NCBI GenBank assembly: GCA_008690995.1
Contig: VRMN01000001.1
Span: forward strand, 5,394,001 to 5,458,000
DNA length: 64,000 nucleotides
Direction of reading: 5' to 3'
DNA from: Porphyridium purpureum
Lineage: Eukaryota > Rhodophyta > Bangiophyceae > Porphyridiales > Porphyridiaceae
Below, piece after piece: positions 37,603-48,759 of the stretch; the first letter of the stretch is position 1; every line of letters begins with the position of its first letter. A model generated the notes under the pieces. The model searched no databases. It saw nothing but the letters and a program-made list of their open reading frames with translations, and was not told where the DNA came from. The translations under genes were made by a program, and so were the position numbers.

Positions 37603-40600
37603 TCACGGAGTGGAGATGAGCGTGCGGATTTGGCGTGTCATCTGGCGCGTGAACGCGAGGTCGACGCCGACGGAATACGCAGAGTCCGCGAGCTCGTCCA
37701 AATGTGAGAAGAACGGCAGCAGCACGCTGCGCGCGTCGATCAGAAATTCCGCGGCCTTTTCGCCAGCATGCCCAAAGACACCGTGCAACTGCTCAAGGCG
37801 GTCTTTCGTCTCGCCGGCTTCGCCGCGGCGGCGGGGCGCGTGCGACCCGGACATGCTCACAATGTGCTCGGCGCCGTGCTCGTGCACTGCCGCGCGGCAG
37901 TACTCGCGCAGAATGAGTAGTGCGTGCTCCAGGCACGTCACGCATGTGCGCATCAGGTCTGCCGCGTCGTGCGCGCTGCGATCGAAACACGACGACAGTA
38001 CGCCGGCGGAACTGCTCGCTGAACCGGCCGCGCTGTTCAAGCTCAGCCCGTATTCCTCTGCGCAAAACGTGCGCAGCTCGGCAAGCTGCTGGGGCGCCAG
38101 CCTCGAAGCACTCAGCCCGTTTCCAAGACCAGAACCCGACCCGACTACGAAGCCCAGCTCGGCACGCTGCTGTTCCGCCAGCGCGCGAAGCCGCGCCGCC
38201 TGCTCAGCATAGCGCCGCAGCTCTACGTGCGCCACGAGCGCGCACTGCAGAACATCCGCCAGGGGCGGGTTTCTTCCAAGGTACTGTCTGGGGGTTTGCG
38301 GGTCAGTCTGTTCCAGATGGCGGTCGGCCTCCAGGATCAATACTGGGTCAAAGAAGCTCAGCACCTGCGCAACGGGGCTCTTAATGCCGCCCAGAAGAGA
38401 GCGTAGTGCATGAAGGCGCGTGCGGGCAATGTCGTGTTCAAACACCGAGCCACCGCTCGGATGCAGAATACTACTGCGCCGCGCCTCGCGCGGCGTGTGC
38501 GGTATCACGCGTGCCGCGCCGCACGACAGCGCGCCGCTGAATGCGCCTCCACTGCTGTCTCCCACTCTCGCGCCAGAAAGAGCCACCGCTAGAGGAACAC
38601 GCTCGCGAGCACCCGGTACCAGCTTCCACAGAACCCGCGCCGCCGCCACGCGCAGCGCGTGCACGCTCCGCACGAAACGAATGCCCAGCGCTTCGTCGCC
38701 GCTGCCGCCGCCAATCATGCCACTGTCATGCACAGCAAAGTCCGACGCATCGCTTCCCGGTAGGCACGCGAGTATCGAGCACACATCACCGGCAGCCTGA
38801 ACAAACTGCAGATTTCGAGACCCCACGTTCGCGATCGTATCTGCAAGCAGTGCGCACCCGGCATCGACAACGCAAAGCACTTTACCCAGCACGATTCTGC
38901 TCGGGAGCGAAGCCGATGGCGCGGCCGTTACCGCTGTCCCAAAGGGACCCTTGCTGTTCAGCGGTACGATAGCAGGTGCGACAGATGCAAAGCCAGATAT
39001 CAAAACGGACGCACAAATGCTAGCAATGGAAGAGGCGAGCTGAGCCCGTTTCTCATCGATAACTCCACTCGCGCCGGCTGCGGCAGCGAGAGTGTAATGC
39101 GAATCCAGTTGCGCAGTGTCCATCATCATTGTCCCCTGCTCTTCATTCTGTAAGCGTGTCACAGAAGGCAAAATCAGTTGCGTGCGCGCGGCTACCTGGC
39201 CAGCGAGCGCCGCGAGAAGCTCAAACACGTTCGCCTCGGCAAGAACGCGCGCTCCACCCTGCATATCAGCCACAGCCTGAAGCACGGAAAGACCATTCTG
39301 CGCGACGAATAGGACCTGCGTGCTGCGTACATCCTGTGCGCTAACAAAGTGCTGTTGCGTTTGAGTGCCGCTTTGCGTGATGCCAACATCCCCGACACTG
39401 CATGCGCGTGCGATCAACGCCGGAGCATCATGCTCAGCAAACACGCTGCTCACCACTTGGCGCAATCTGCCCTGCGCCTCAAGAGCGCGCAGTGCTCGCG
39501 ACTGGGGCGCAGCCGCCGGCTGTAAGTCCATGCGCAGAACCGGCGCTTCTGTGTCCCACTTCAAAAACATAGCAACGCAACTTAAGGCCGCAGCGCGCGT
39601 AGCCGGGAAGGCTGCCGCCGCAGCGTCCTGTGCGGCTGTGGCCATCAGCGCCTCAATGGCGCTTGTGCTCATACCTTCCTCACTGCGCACCGATGTGACA
39701 ACGCGCGTGCTCAGCGCGCGCGTCACCAGGGCTGCCACTGAGTCCGGGGCGTTCCGATGCGAACCCAAAGTACCTTCATCGTGCTCCTCACTGCCAGCCA
39801 CAAGCTCCAAATACTTGAGCATGAAGACGGCAGCTGCGTAAAGTGCGGCACGCGTAGGCTCGGCATCGGCCCGCTGACATAACGGACCCACAATGACTCG
39901 CATCAATGAACTCAGGAGAGAGGCCATTTCGCCGGCGCTCACCAGCTTCACGGGGGCAGAAGCGGATGTAAATGCCGCGACCGCGGAGGCCTGCATTTCT
40001 GCGCCTTCTAGCTGGTCGTCCCCGGCTTGGTCACCAGCAGGTGCTGCAACAGGGACGGAAGCGGGGACCGAACTGGAAGCACTCGAGCACAAAGCGTCCT
40101 CGTACAGCTTCGCAATACATAAGAGCACCGACTCGCCGGCGACACGACCGCTGTCGATTGCAAAAAGCTTTTCGTACCGGCCAGCGAAAGGCACTCCGGA
40201 CCGAGCGCCAGGGCCAGAGCCAGGTCCCACGTCACGTATTGCCATCCCTTCCATAAGCTCAGTCATAATCTCGCACAGCATCGAGTTGCCCTCATCACCA
40301 GAGTTCGCACCCGAACTCAAACTGCTAGCGCATAATTCTGCACCAAGCAACTGCCGCCAGGCCGTCAGGCACGTGAAGGCCGACAGGCGTTTCGCATTGC
40401 AGTCAAGCTCCCACTGAGCGATCGGCTCGCACGCGCGGAGCAGAGCCAGCATGACGCGCAGAATGCCAGACCCGGAGAAAATGCTGAACCAGCCGGTTGC
40501 ACCATCTACGCCATCGACGCGGTCATCGGTCGCTTGATCTGCAAGTTGGAGGGACGATATGCTCGAGTCTGCGCACAGGCGAGTGTCGAGCGCGACTAGC

Positions 40601-43600
40601 CGCAACACCGCACCCAGCAGGCGGCCAAACGCGCCTGGGTCTTGCATTGCCCCGACGCTTCCGTTTGATCGAGAAAAATTGGCGATACGCTGCAACAGCG
40701 TCCGCATCCCGCAAACGCGCGGAGAAAAGGTCCCAGACACGGCAGCATATTCCTCACCGTTAACACCAAAAGACGGAACGCCATACAACCGCTTTCCTGC
40801 ACTGTCCATATCCGCTAGGTTCAGGTCATGCAAAAATCCCAGGACCGCAGCCGAGACGCGCTGCGAGCAACCAATGCGTCCTCCGCCCATGCACAAATCT
40901 GCGACGAAACCCGCGGCTTGCGCGCGGCCCGCATCGTCCAGCAGGGGCATCGGATCGCAGATGCGTTCTAGCAGGCCCGCTAGTACCCCATATTCACAAA
41001 TGAGATCCTGCTCTGCACCAAAGCCTATGCCATTATCAAACTGCTCATCCAACGCAACAGACGGTGCGCCCAGAAGATACAGGCCGAGCCGTTCGGCATT
41101 ATTATGGGGAGCGGCGGAGAGACATGCGGCGACGATCTGGATGACACTTGTCAACGTTGCACTCGCGACGTGCTGCGCCGCCACTGCGGCGAGCGTGGCA
41201 CGGAATTGGTGCCGATAAGGGCTTTGCTGCTCTTGCGGCTGTTGGGAGTACTGGATGCGGCCATGCCCGGATCCTAACACATGCGCGGCGTACACGTCCG
41301 AGGACGCAAAGAGTGCTGCCAGCACCGCTGCCGCGTACGCACCAACATCTTGATCATCCTGCTCGTCGCTGAGTTCGTCCCCATATTCCATGTTCATTGG
41401 CGATGCAGGATGCATCCCAATACCGATGGCACAACCGGACGCCGCGTTATAATCTTCAGTGTCGTCATCGCGGAGTACCAGTGTGCGAAGCAAAGAGGCT
41501 ATTGCCCGCACCGAGCGCCCCTCACCGAGTAATAAATTGCCGACAGGGACACAGTGCGGGCTGACGCGAAGATGGCGCAGCACGGCGGGCGAAACGGTGC
41601 GCAGCAAAAAAAGCAGAATGCGACACGCACGAGAAGCGACTTGTGCGCATGAGCGGTACAAAGCGCCGCAGCCATTGGCCGCTGCGCGGAGTAGCACATC
41701 GCTTCCGCTGATCTCATTGTCCTCGGTAGTATCGTCATAAATCATGCTGCGCAGGCCAGCGCAGCAGGCGAGTGTCTTCAGCGCGGCACTCGCTCCCCCA
41801 GTACCTGGCACTGGCAACAAAAGTGCACCCAGAAGCGTCATACTGTGTTTAGCCGCGTCCACGAATGCAAGCGCCGACTCTGCCAGCGCCCACCGCTCTT
41901 CATCACTTGAGTATGCCCGCACTGTCCATTTGGCCAGGACGACGTCCAAGGCAAATATTGTTATGCGACGAAGTGCATGGCTGGTCCCGTCATTACTCGG
42001 CGCCGCCCCGTTCGCATTTCCAAAGGTATGCGATTTCTGCAGCATCGTGGCCAGGTCCAAAACCGAACGCGAAAACGCATACGAGCCGAGCGCTGCTTCG
42101 ACACCCGAAATATCAGCCACCAAGCCGGCGCACGGCTGTTGATTGAGTGCCCTTGGTCCTGAGCCTTCGCCGGTTGCGCTCTCGAGGAATGCAGACATCT
42201 GCCGCTCATCTCCCAAAGATATTAGAGCGCGCACAAGCGCAGTCTTCAGCTCGATTGGAACGTCAAGCAGCGCCGCGGCGCAGACACGCTCAGGGAGCTC
42301 CGGTGCGTTGGTGCCGAGGGTGGCCGTCAATAATGAAGCGCCAAAGCCGGACCCGGAAGCTGACGCGTTTCCACTTTGAAGCGCGGTAATTGTACCAGCC
42401 GCACGCGTTACAACGTCCAGCAATCCCACCAGGGCGTCACATTCAAATGCACTAATAGCTACCGGGACATGAGGCGGCTGCACGAGAACCGCTTGCCGCT
42501 GCTGTGTAGTATACAGCGCGCTAGAGTACTGTTCGATATAGTATTGAAGTGAGGCGTTCAGCTGGTCTAGTGATGCGAGCGGGTGGTGGCTCTCTACTAG
42601 AAAGCGCAAAGTGGTCATTGCGTACGGGCCGGACAGCGCCGAACATGCTGCCAGTAGAGCCAAGAACGCGCGTAGCGCCTCTGCGAAAGCGGCGCCCACA
42701 CCCGCCGGCGCTCGCGGATCGCGACGAGCCAAGTCTGCAAGCTCGGCCACTGCATCACCAAGCTGCTGAACTATGCCCATTCCACCGCTGGCGTCCGTCC
42801 AGTATCGCAGCGAGCCGCGCGGCGAAATCATCCACTGCGGAAAGACTAAACTCTTATGACCCGCGTCGCTGCTCTGTGTTCGTGCAAGTACAAGTACCGC
42901 CTCAACAAACTGTGCCAATTGTGACACAAAATTCTGCTCTGGTGCGAGTGCTGCAGAAAAATCGGGACTTACCTGCTGCGGAGCAAAGCCTGGCCCTAAG
43001 CCGAGCCCAAGCCCGCCGGGCAAGTCAAACGACGATGACGACGCGACGAGTGAGGCGGCGCGGCTCGTGGTGGAATCAAGTAGCGCAAAGGCGACGCACG
43101 ACTCACATACATCCATGCAAAGATCATCGAGCACATCTGCATAGAGCGCAGCATCGATGCACAGAGAACCATGCCCGTTGGCTGCCCATCCCGCTACGTC
43201 ACCCAAATAAGCCAGTGCCTGTCCGTTCCCGCCTGCCGACTCCGGCCCGCACGCGCGTATCGCACGCGCTGCGCACACGCGTTCGTCCGGATGTGCTGAG
43301 GCCAGCTCAAAAAGAATTTGTACTAATGAGGCCACACCGCGTACTGGCAAATAATCATCCTGATTCTCGTCCTGTTCTTCTTCTTCGCGCAAGCGTTGAA
43401 GAAAGGACTCATCCTCAAGAAGGCCATTGACACCTGTGCGGCCGGACTGAACATCGAGCACATTGCGGAAACGTGTCCGATCAAGGGCGCATGACCAAGT
43501 TAGCAATAGTATACATTCGGTGGACGCGATCGCGGACAAAACCAAGTGCAAAGCATCAAGCTGTTGCTGTGGCATCGTGCTCAGTTGTAATTCGCGCGCA

Positions 43601-44796
43601 AGTTCTGGTCGATGTGCGACCTCATCCTGGCTCTGCAGCTGAGAAACGAATGGCTCAATTGTCTGACTTGCGCGGCACGCCGCGAACAGTGCGCTGCGTA
43701 CCAGCATAGCATGCGCGGCGCTGAGTTGAAGCGTATATGTCGCGAGAAACGCACTCTCGGCAAGCAGCGTTACCTCATGTGCACTCAACCCTAGCACCCG
43801 AATCGCATGCAAAGGGTCCGAGCAGTCCAGCAACGGGCCCAACGCCGGCACCTGCGCTTGACCACTACCGACGCAGCTGACGCGAGCACACCAGTTCTTC
43901 AGCAAATCCACCACCGCCGGCAGCAGCTTGCCATCCTTGATCATCAAGGCGTGCTGTCTCAACAAAACTTGGACCAGGGCGGCAATGTGTTTATTCTCGC
44001 CATGCAGCGCCAACTGCGGTGACGCGCCAGTCCGCACGTGTTGGTGATGAGGCACATTTATGTGCCAATCAGCACCGCGAGTATCTTCCTCTGTATGATT
44101 CGTGTACTTGATGTCACCGCTGCCTCCCAAAATCAAAGGTGCGCGAAGAATGTCCTGTAGTAGCAGAATCAAATTCGCGCGTTCGGCCAGCACCAACTCT
44201 CGCGCAAGCTGACTGACGCTCTTGTGCGGCGCGCGTGCCGCGATGCGGCGCGCCTCAAATAAAACGCTCGCCGCCTGCAACTCATTTATGTCCAACTCGT
44301 CTGCCAACGCAAGAGCTGCCTGCACAAAGTCCCTAGAAAGCATGAGCGATACGTTCTCATACTCAGATTCCAGGCCACTGCTGTTCGGCACGCTTTTCAT
44401 GTGCTCAAAATACCCGAGCCCGCTACTTTCTTTGCGCACGCGTAGGCGCACGCGCGCAGGAGTTTCTGCCGGAGCGCCCGTACGCTGCAGCATGTCGCGA
44501 TCGCTCTGGGTACGTTTGCCAAACATGCTGCTCAGCATATCCTTGCTAATCCCTCGCCGCACTTTCTCGAGCGTCTGTTGCAGCTGGTGCACGGCGGGCA
44601 AAGTCAGATCGAAGCGATCGCGCATGTGATCTTCTTGCTTCTGCGCGGGCATCCCATCGCTCGCTGACGCGGGGGCGCCTGGACCTTGCGCCTCTACCGC
44701 GGCGGCCAAGTGCGCAATCACGCCGCGCACGCCCGCGAAATTCACGTCCCGCGCGGAAACCGACGCAGCGCGCTCGCCGCCATCTTCTAACACCAT
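37603..44796 (-). CDS. NUP205: Nup205/Nup192-family nucleoporin
   Basis: 2397 residues from the ATG ending at 44796 (the longer frame starts at TTG). This size and an all-helical composition fit the large inner-ring scaffold nucleoporins. The N-terminal region has DLTLPAVHQLQQTLEKV and FVQAALALADELDINELQAA followed by SVLFEARR and LVLAERANLILLLQDIL, matching the Nup192/Nup205 signature (LSDLFDIGELAAVELLL.. in human). The rest is helical solenoid with Ser/Gly/acidic loops and no FG repeats or membrane segments, as expected for this family. It would sit in the nuclear pore inner ring with Nup93/Nup155-type partners. A GTACAGTG word lies 217 bp upstream. The family is clear in the N-terminus; the C-terminus is too diverged for by-eye matching. 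Confidence 0.75.
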   Translation of the reverse strand: MVLEDGGERAASVSARDVNFAGVRGVIAHLAAAVEAQGPGAPASASDGMPAQKQEDHMRDRFDLTLPAVHQLQQTLEKVRRGISKDMLSSMFGKRTQSDRDMLQRTGAPAETPARVRLRVRKESSGLGYFEHMKSVPNSSGLESEYENVSLMLSRDFVQAALALADELDINELQAASVLFEARRIAARAPHKSVSQLARELVLAERANLILLLQDILRAPLILGGSGDIKYTNHTEEDTRGADWHINVPHHQHVRTGASPQLALHGENKHIAALVQVLLRQHALMIKDGKLLPAVVDLLKNWCARVSCVGSGQAQVPALGPLLDCSDPLHAIRVLGLSAHEVTLLAESAFLATYTLQLSAAHAMLVRSALFAACRASQTIEPFVSQLQSQDEVAHRPELARELQLSTMPQQQLDALHLVLSAIASTECILLLTWSCALDRTRFRNVLDVQSGRTGVNGLLEDESFLQRLREEEEQDENQDDYLPVRGVASLVQILFELASAHPDERVCAARAIRACGPESAGGNGQALAYLGDVAGWAANGHGSLCIDAALYADVLDDLCMDVCESCVAFALLDSTTSRAASLVASSSSFDLPGGLGLGLGPGFAPQQVSPDFSAALAPEQNFVSQLAQFVEAVLVLARTQSSDAGHKSLVFPQWMISPRGSLRYWTDASGGMGIVQQLGDAVAELADLARRDPRAPAGVGAAFAEALRAFLALLAACSALSGPYAMTTLRFLVESHHPLASLDQLNASLQYYIEQYSSALYTTQQRQAVLVQPPHVPVAISAFECDALVGLLDVVTRAAGTITALQSGNASASGSGFGASLLTATLGTNAPELPERVCAAALLDVPIELKTALVRALISLGDERQMSAFLESATGEGSGPRALNQQPCAGLVADISGVEAALGSYAFSRSVLDLATMLQKSHTFGNANGAAPSNDGTSHALRRITIFALDVVLAKWTVRAYSSDEERWALAESALAFVDAAKHSMTLLGALLLPVPGTGGASAALKTLACCAGLRSMIYDDTTEDNEISGSDVLLRAAANGCGALYRSCAQVASRACRILLFLLRTVSPAVLRHLRVSPHCVPVGNLLLGEGRSVRAIASLLRTLVLRDDDTEDYNAASGCAIGIGMHPASPMNMEYGDELSDEQDDQDVGAYAAAVLAALFASSDVYAAHVLGSGHGRIQYSQQPQEQQSPYRHQFRATLAAVAAQHVASATLTSVIQIVAACLSAAPHNNAERLGLYLLGAPSVALDEQFDNGIGFGAEQDLICEYGVLAGLLERICDPMPLLDDAGRAQAAGFVADLCMGGGRIGCSQRVSAAVLGFLHDLNLADMDSAGKRLYGVPSFGVNGEEYAAVSGTFSPRVCGMRTLLQRIANFSRSNGSVGAMQDPGAFGRLLGAVLRLVALDTRLCADSSISSLQLADQATDDRVDGVDGATGWFSIFSGSGILRVMLALLRACEPIAQWELDCNAKRLSAFTCLTAWRQLLGAELCASSLSSGANSGDEGNSMLCEIMTELMEGMAIRDVGPGSGPGARSGVPFAGRYEKLFAIDSGRVAGESVLLCIAKLYEDALCSSASSSVPASVPVAAPAGDQAGDDQLEGAEMQASAVAAFTSASAPVKLVSAGEMASLLSSLMRVIVGPLCQRADAEPTRAALYAAAVFMLKYLELVAGSEEHDEGTLGSHRNAPDSVAALVTRALSTRVVTSVRSEEGMSTSAIEALMATAAQDAAAAAFPATRAAALSCVAMFLKWDTEAPVLRMDLQPAAAPQSRALRALEAQGRLRQVVSSVFAEHDAPALIARACSVGDVGITQSGTQTQQHFVSAQDVRSTQVLFVAQNGLSVLQAVADMQGGARVLAEANVFELLAALAGQVAARTQLILPSVTRLQNEEQGTMMMDTAQLDSHYTLAAAAGASGVIDEKRAQLASSIASICASVLISGFASVAPAIVPLNSKGPFGTAVTAAPSASLPSRIVLGKVLCVVDAGCALLADTIANVGSRNLQFVQAAGDVCSILACLPGSDASDFAVHDSGMIGGGSGDEALGIRFVRSVHALRVAAARVLWKLVPGARERVPLAVALSGARVGDSSGGAFSGALSCGAARVIPHTPREARRSSILHPSGGSVFEHDIARTRLHALRSLLGGIKSPVAQVLSFFDPVLILEADRHLEQTDPQTPRQYLGRNPPLADVLQCALVAHVELRRYAEQAARLRALAEQQRAELGFVVGSGSGLGNGLSASRLAPQQLAELRTFCAEEYGLSLNSAAGSASSSAGVLSSCFDRSAHDAADLMRTCVTCLEHALLILREYCRAAVHEHGAEHIVSMSGSHAPRRRGEAGETKDRLEQLHGVFGHAGEKAAEFLIDARSVLLPFFSHLDELADSAYSVGVDLAFTRQMTRQIRTLISTP

Positions 44797-45012
44797 CACG
44801 GAGGCAGAGGCGCGTGTGCGCAACCGTCATCCGCCTCTTCTGCAAGTGCCGGACGCCCCTGTTCCTCTTCTTCGTGTCGTCTCGCTCGCCTTCAGCCTTG
44901 CCGCCCAGTCGCTCGAACTTGGCGCGCGCGCTTCGCTGCGGCGAAAGATTAAAAATATGTTTAAAAACAGATTAATTAAGATCTGATCTGCGGTACATCA
45001 TTTTGTGGTAAG

Positions 45013-45020
45013 GTACAGTG
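45013..45020. promoter_or_regulatory. GTACAGTG word upstream of the nucleoporin gene
   Basis: Exact 8-mer in the 285-bp gap between the nucleoporin start and the end of the PPP4R4-like gene, 217 bp from the ATG. An AT-rich stretch (44945-44990) lies between. Confidence 0.4.
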
Positions 45021-45081
45021 AGAGCACGAACCCCGCACAGTGCTTGGGGGCGCACAAGCGATGAAGTGCGATGTAGACCGG

Positions 45082-48000
45082 TTACCATGAGCCTCGGAAG
45101 AGTGATCTTGGCAGAAACTTTGCAGGCGACGCGGATGCCTGTCGATCGCCGCTCGAGTTTGAGGCACTTCTGCCTGTTGATCTGGAAGGCCGAAGGCCAG
45201 ATTCACTCATTGATGCCGACGTGCCTGCGGATGACGCGGCCGAGTTCGTCGTCTTGACGCTGCTGCGAGTGGCCGACTTCTCCGAACTTGCACCTTTGCT
45301 TGGAGCGAGACTATTATCTGGTGCGGCTTCCGTCGCCATAGCGGGTGTTGCGGCGGGTGTCGTCGCAGAGCTCGCATGCTTGGCCTTCAATGACCGTCTG
45401 AGCTTCAGGTTCGCGAACAGAGCGGAGACGCTTCGGCTGGTGCGCGACGCCTTCTTACTACTTGCAGTCTTGACGCCACTTCTACTTTCACCTTCGGTGC
45501 TGCCCGAAACGGCTTTGTTGCTGCTCGTCGAGTCCGACGTCGAGTGCGACCACATCGCTTCGATGTCACTCTTGCTGGGCTCCTTTGGCGCCGCTCGCAA
45601 ATGGCGCTTTGGCTGGGGGAGCACGTCCAACCAGCGCTGGTCTTGTTGTGCCTTGCATAGATAGAGGGCCTCCTGCTCGAGACGCTCGTCCTCGGTGCTC
45701 ATCCAGCGATCGTCTAGTCTCTCGTCTACGTCCAGGTTGGCGGGGTAAGCCGTCTGCGCGGCGGCCCGTACGTCTGCATCATCGTCATCGAGGAGCAGTT
45801 CGGCGGCCGTCATAAATTCAGTCATGTTGTGGCAGCGCTCAAATAAGCGGTCCAGGTGCCGCGCGAGCTTGATTCGCACATTGGGCACTGGGTCTGCCGC
45901 GAGACGCAACACCGGCGTTGCAAACAGCGTGCGAAACAGTCGGGCACTGTAAGAATGGGCTGCAGCCACGCCGCAGTCAAGAAAGGCCATACGCATCCAA
46001 AACACCCCGCACTGGCTCCACTCCATTCGAAAGTGCTCTAGCAATTCTGCCTGCAGTTGCGGGAGCCCGATGCACCGGATGCATGCTGCCACCACCTGCA
46101 TGGCGGTTGTGCGCACTGCGCACACACTCTCCTCTGCGAGTCGAAACAAGAATGGTAGCACGTGCTCGAGCAGAATGGGGCCTGGAATGAGTTCCACGCA
46201 CTCCAGCAATTGGTCCGCCAAAAGCTGCTGTGTCCTCCAGTTGCCCTCGCTGATAACCTCCAAGCTCAAAAAAATCGGGCTGAGTCTCTTAGTAAAGTCC
46301 GACGTCGTGGCTGCTGATGGGATGGCCGGTTTCAAAGCAGATGCAGAAGACGCCGCGGAACCGGTAACCGCCGTTACCACAGCCGCTGCGGGTCCAAGCG
46401 CGCTCGCGCTCGTCACCGCAACTGCAGATCCAGATCCATGTACATCAGCACACAGAAGACGAATCCACACCGCGAGATGCTCAAGCGCACGAATGCGCAC
46501 GAGGGTGTTTTCGTCATGTATGAGTGCCATAAAACCCGCACACAGATTCATACAGATTCGCGTATGGGAAGATGACTCGCAGCTCTGCACAGCGCAAGGT
46601 GCGAAAGTACTCGCAAGTGCAGATAGTCCAGCTGCCAAGATCCAGCGCGTCTCGGTGTCCGGGTCATTACTTAGGTACTCAAACACTTGACTGAGGTCGC
46701 GGGCATACTTGCTCCCCAGAATGAGCGCCACGCCGGGTAAATTATACGCGCAGTGTCGCCGTATTATCGGACCATTGCACGTGGACATGCCGATGAAGCA
46801 CTTGAGTGCGTCAAGCTTAACGGCTAGAGTTGAATCTACCCCAGCTTGCTGTTGGCTTTGCGCGTGAGCACACGCTGCCGCTCCTTCAAACAGCGCACCA
46901 AATACCTCGGAAAAAATCTCCAGCAGAAGGTACTTTTCATCGGACACGATGCGCTGGTCAGCCGCGGCGGCGAGCGCGGCGAGATTGCAGTGCTTCAAAA
47001 AAAGTGACGTGAGAACAGCCGCAAACTCAGGCGAAGCACAGCCACTGGGAGCAGAAACATTGCTGCTACCAGACGCTGTCTGACGGGGCACAGAGAGCTG
47101 CGCCTTGTGCGCTTGCACAATATGCGCTACTGAGCGCAGCGTTGCGGCGCGGATACGTGCCTCGCACGAATCCAGCAGTGCACATATCGTGCTCCATAAA
47201 AGGGAGTATACACGGGGTAACGGAAGCGCTGATCCCACAAAAGCCAGCGACTCGGTGCTCATGCCTTGCACCTCGATGTCGCTGTCGAACGCCAGTTTAA
47301 GTACGCGCGGTACCACACTGGTCTCAATCAAAGCGTACGATTCCACACGCACTGGTTCAGGCTGGAGCACAGACGCATCACTAACACATCGAAGGTCCGA
47401 TTCTGATTTAGCATGACCGACAACAACAAGCCCAGAATGATCGACATCAGAGTCGGATGCCTTCCGGGAAGCCCCCACGAGCGACAAGGCGCCTAGGACG
47501 CGGGCAGCGAGTTTCCGACTCGCTAGGCTAGAGCGAGCAGCATGTGAGTCGATGAGAGCAACGATGTGCAAAAGCTCTTCCTTGTTCCAGACCGCGAGGG
47601 GGAGAGTTGCAACAAGGATCTCTCCCCATGCCTCGAAGATGGCCAGACGCGTCGAGGTCTGTACGACCCGAAACGCAGCGGCTGTAATCATTTTCGCGAC
47701 CAGCGGCGGCAGCGCAAGGTGCGTGATGTCCAGCAATGCCTCGGCTGCCGCGACCTGCAGCTCTGGCGCCCATTCGTGGACGTGAGCACAAAGCGCTGGC
47801 AGGAGCACATTCAGAGTGTCCATAAGGCAGTGGTCAAACAGCTGCTGCAGCTCTACCAGGACAAAACTACGTTGTTGCTCTGTGCCGTCGCGTAGCAACT
47901 CCGCCATTTTGGTGATCGAGAACAAACTTGCCTGTTGTGAGTGATTCAGGAAGAGTAAAGGCTCCTCGTCACGCACAAGCATACCCTTGCCGCCGTAATT

Positions 48001-48246
48001 TGAGCCAGGCACCGCCGCGACCGACTCCATGTCGATGCTTAATGCCACTCCGCCCGTACCATTCGCCGATGCGCTGTTTTGCTTTCCGTTCGGACTACCA
48101 CCTGCCTCCCCACCGTGCTTTATCTCTGTCGTGCTTGTACTAACCGGCACAGCGCTCTCAGCTGAAGCTGCTCGCGTTCCATTTCTTTGCATCCCACGAA
48201 GTGCCTCTGACGGCTCTGGCGGCGTCCGACCGCCGTCCTCGGCCAT
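45082..48246 (-). CDS. PPP4R4-like HEAT-repeat phosphatase regulatory subunit, paralogue 1
   Basis: 1054 residues. HEAT repeats fill about 110-850. The diagnostic segment IIRRHCAYNLPGVALILGSK matches human PPP4R4 (RKNCAYNFPAMIVF), followed by LSNDPDTETRWILAAGLSAL, FLDCGVAAAHSYSARLFRTL and DPVPNVRIKLARHL, which align with HDPVANVRMKLCYLLP. PPP4R4 is a scaffold-type regulatory subunit of the protein phosphatase 4 catalytic subunit in animals. The N-terminus (1-105) and the C-terminus (about 900-1054, Ser/Arg/Ala-rich) are disordered. An insert near 610-650 is Ala/Val-rich and low-complexity. It is divergently paired with a paralogue at 48760, sharing a 513-bp gap. Confidence 0.82.
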   Translation of the reverse strand: MAEDGGRTPPEPSEALRGMQRNGTRAASAESAVPVSTSTTEIKHGGEAGGSPNGKQNSASANGTGGVALSIDMESVAAVPGSNYGGKGMLVRDEEPLLFLNHSQQASLFSITKMAELLRDGTEQQRSFVLVELQQLFDHCLMDTLNVLLPALCAHVHEWAPELQVAAAEALLDITHLALPPLVAKMITAAAFRVVQTSTRLAIFEAWGEILVATLPLAVWNKEELLHIVALIDSHAARSSLASRKLAARVLGALSLVGASRKASDSDVDHSGLVVVGHAKSESDLRCVSDASVLQPEPVRVESYALIETSVVPRVLKLAFDSDIEVQGMSTESLAFVGSALPLPRVYSLLWSTICALLDSCEARIRAATLRSVAHIVQAHKAQLSVPRQTASGSSNVSAPSGCASPEFAAVLTSLFLKHCNLAALAAAADQRIVSDEKYLLLEIFSEVFGALFEGAAACAHAQSQQQAGVDSTLAVKLDALKCFIGMSTCNGPIIRRHCAYNLPGVALILGSKYARDLSQVFEYLSNDPDTETRWILAAGLSALASTFAPCAVQSCESSSHTRICMNLCAGFMALIHDENTLVRIRALEHLAVWIRLLCADVHGSGSAVAVTSASALGPAAAVVTAVTGSAASSASALKPAIPSAATTSDFTKRLSPIFLSLEVISEGNWRTQQLLADQLLECVELIPGPILLEHVLPFLFRLAEESVCAVRTTAMQVVAACIRCIGLPQLQAELLEHFRMEWSQCGVFWMRMAFLDCGVAAAHSYSARLFRTLFATPVLRLAADPVPNVRIKLARHLDRLFERCHNMTEFMTAAELLLDDDDADVRAAAQTAYPANLDVDERLDDRWMSTEDERLEQEALYLCKAQQDQRWLDVLPQPKRHLRAAPKEPSKSDIEAMWSHSTSDSTSSNKAVSGSTEGESRSGVKTASSKKASRTSRSVSALFANLKLRRSLKAKHASSATTPAATPAMATEAAPDNSLAPSKGASSEKSATRSSVKTTNSAASSAGTSASMSESGLRPSRSTGRSASNSSGDRQASASPAKFLPRSLFRGSW

Positions 48247-48759
48247 GGCGCACGGCGCAACCTAGGCCGCGTCGTGAGCGTTCTCGTCGTGGCTACCGAA
48301 TCGAAATGCACACAAATTCCTACTCATGGTACAGATGACCGAGAGACTTATACGCGCCGTGCAAAGCGTCGCGCGCCGTGCGTCAGACGTACGTAGCACA
48401 AACCCCAACTGACCAATCCGTCGTCACGCACATTCATCCCACATCCTCCGCACCTCACGTGTCACGCATGCGGCCTTCCCTCGCGAACACGTGAACCGAG
48501 TCACCGACCGGTTAACCGTTTGAACCGTTTTGTCTTTAATTTTTTTTTAAACTTTATTTTGGTGTTATTTTAATCTGACTCTTTAAAAAAAACATATCGG
48601 TTTATACGGTTTAAGCCGAGGAGAAACCGAAGTGTGAAACGGTCTGGCGGTGAGGCTGCGCAAGGCGAAACGGAAATTTGTTCGCGAGACGTTTGTCCAC
48701 GCGGATCTTTCCGTTCGCCGGCCTTTCGTTCCTTCTTCTCGAGTGGATGTAGCTGCAGT
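48247..48759. other. Bidirectional promoter gap of the PPP4R4 pair
   Basis: 513 bp. It holds repeated CCGGTTAACCG/GAACCG words (48500-48530), T-rich runs (48535-48570), an A-run at 48583 and TCGGTTTATACGGTTTAAGC (48597-48616). No gene is seen; the downstream open frame extends to a GTG at 48634, but the ATG is at 48760. Confidence 0.5.
48597..48618. promoter_or_regulatory. TCGGTTTATACGGTTTAAG word
   Basis: Variant of the TTTATCGG word with a doubled CGGTTTA unit, 140-160 bp before the ATG of PPP4R4-like paralogue 2. Inferred. Confidence 0.35.
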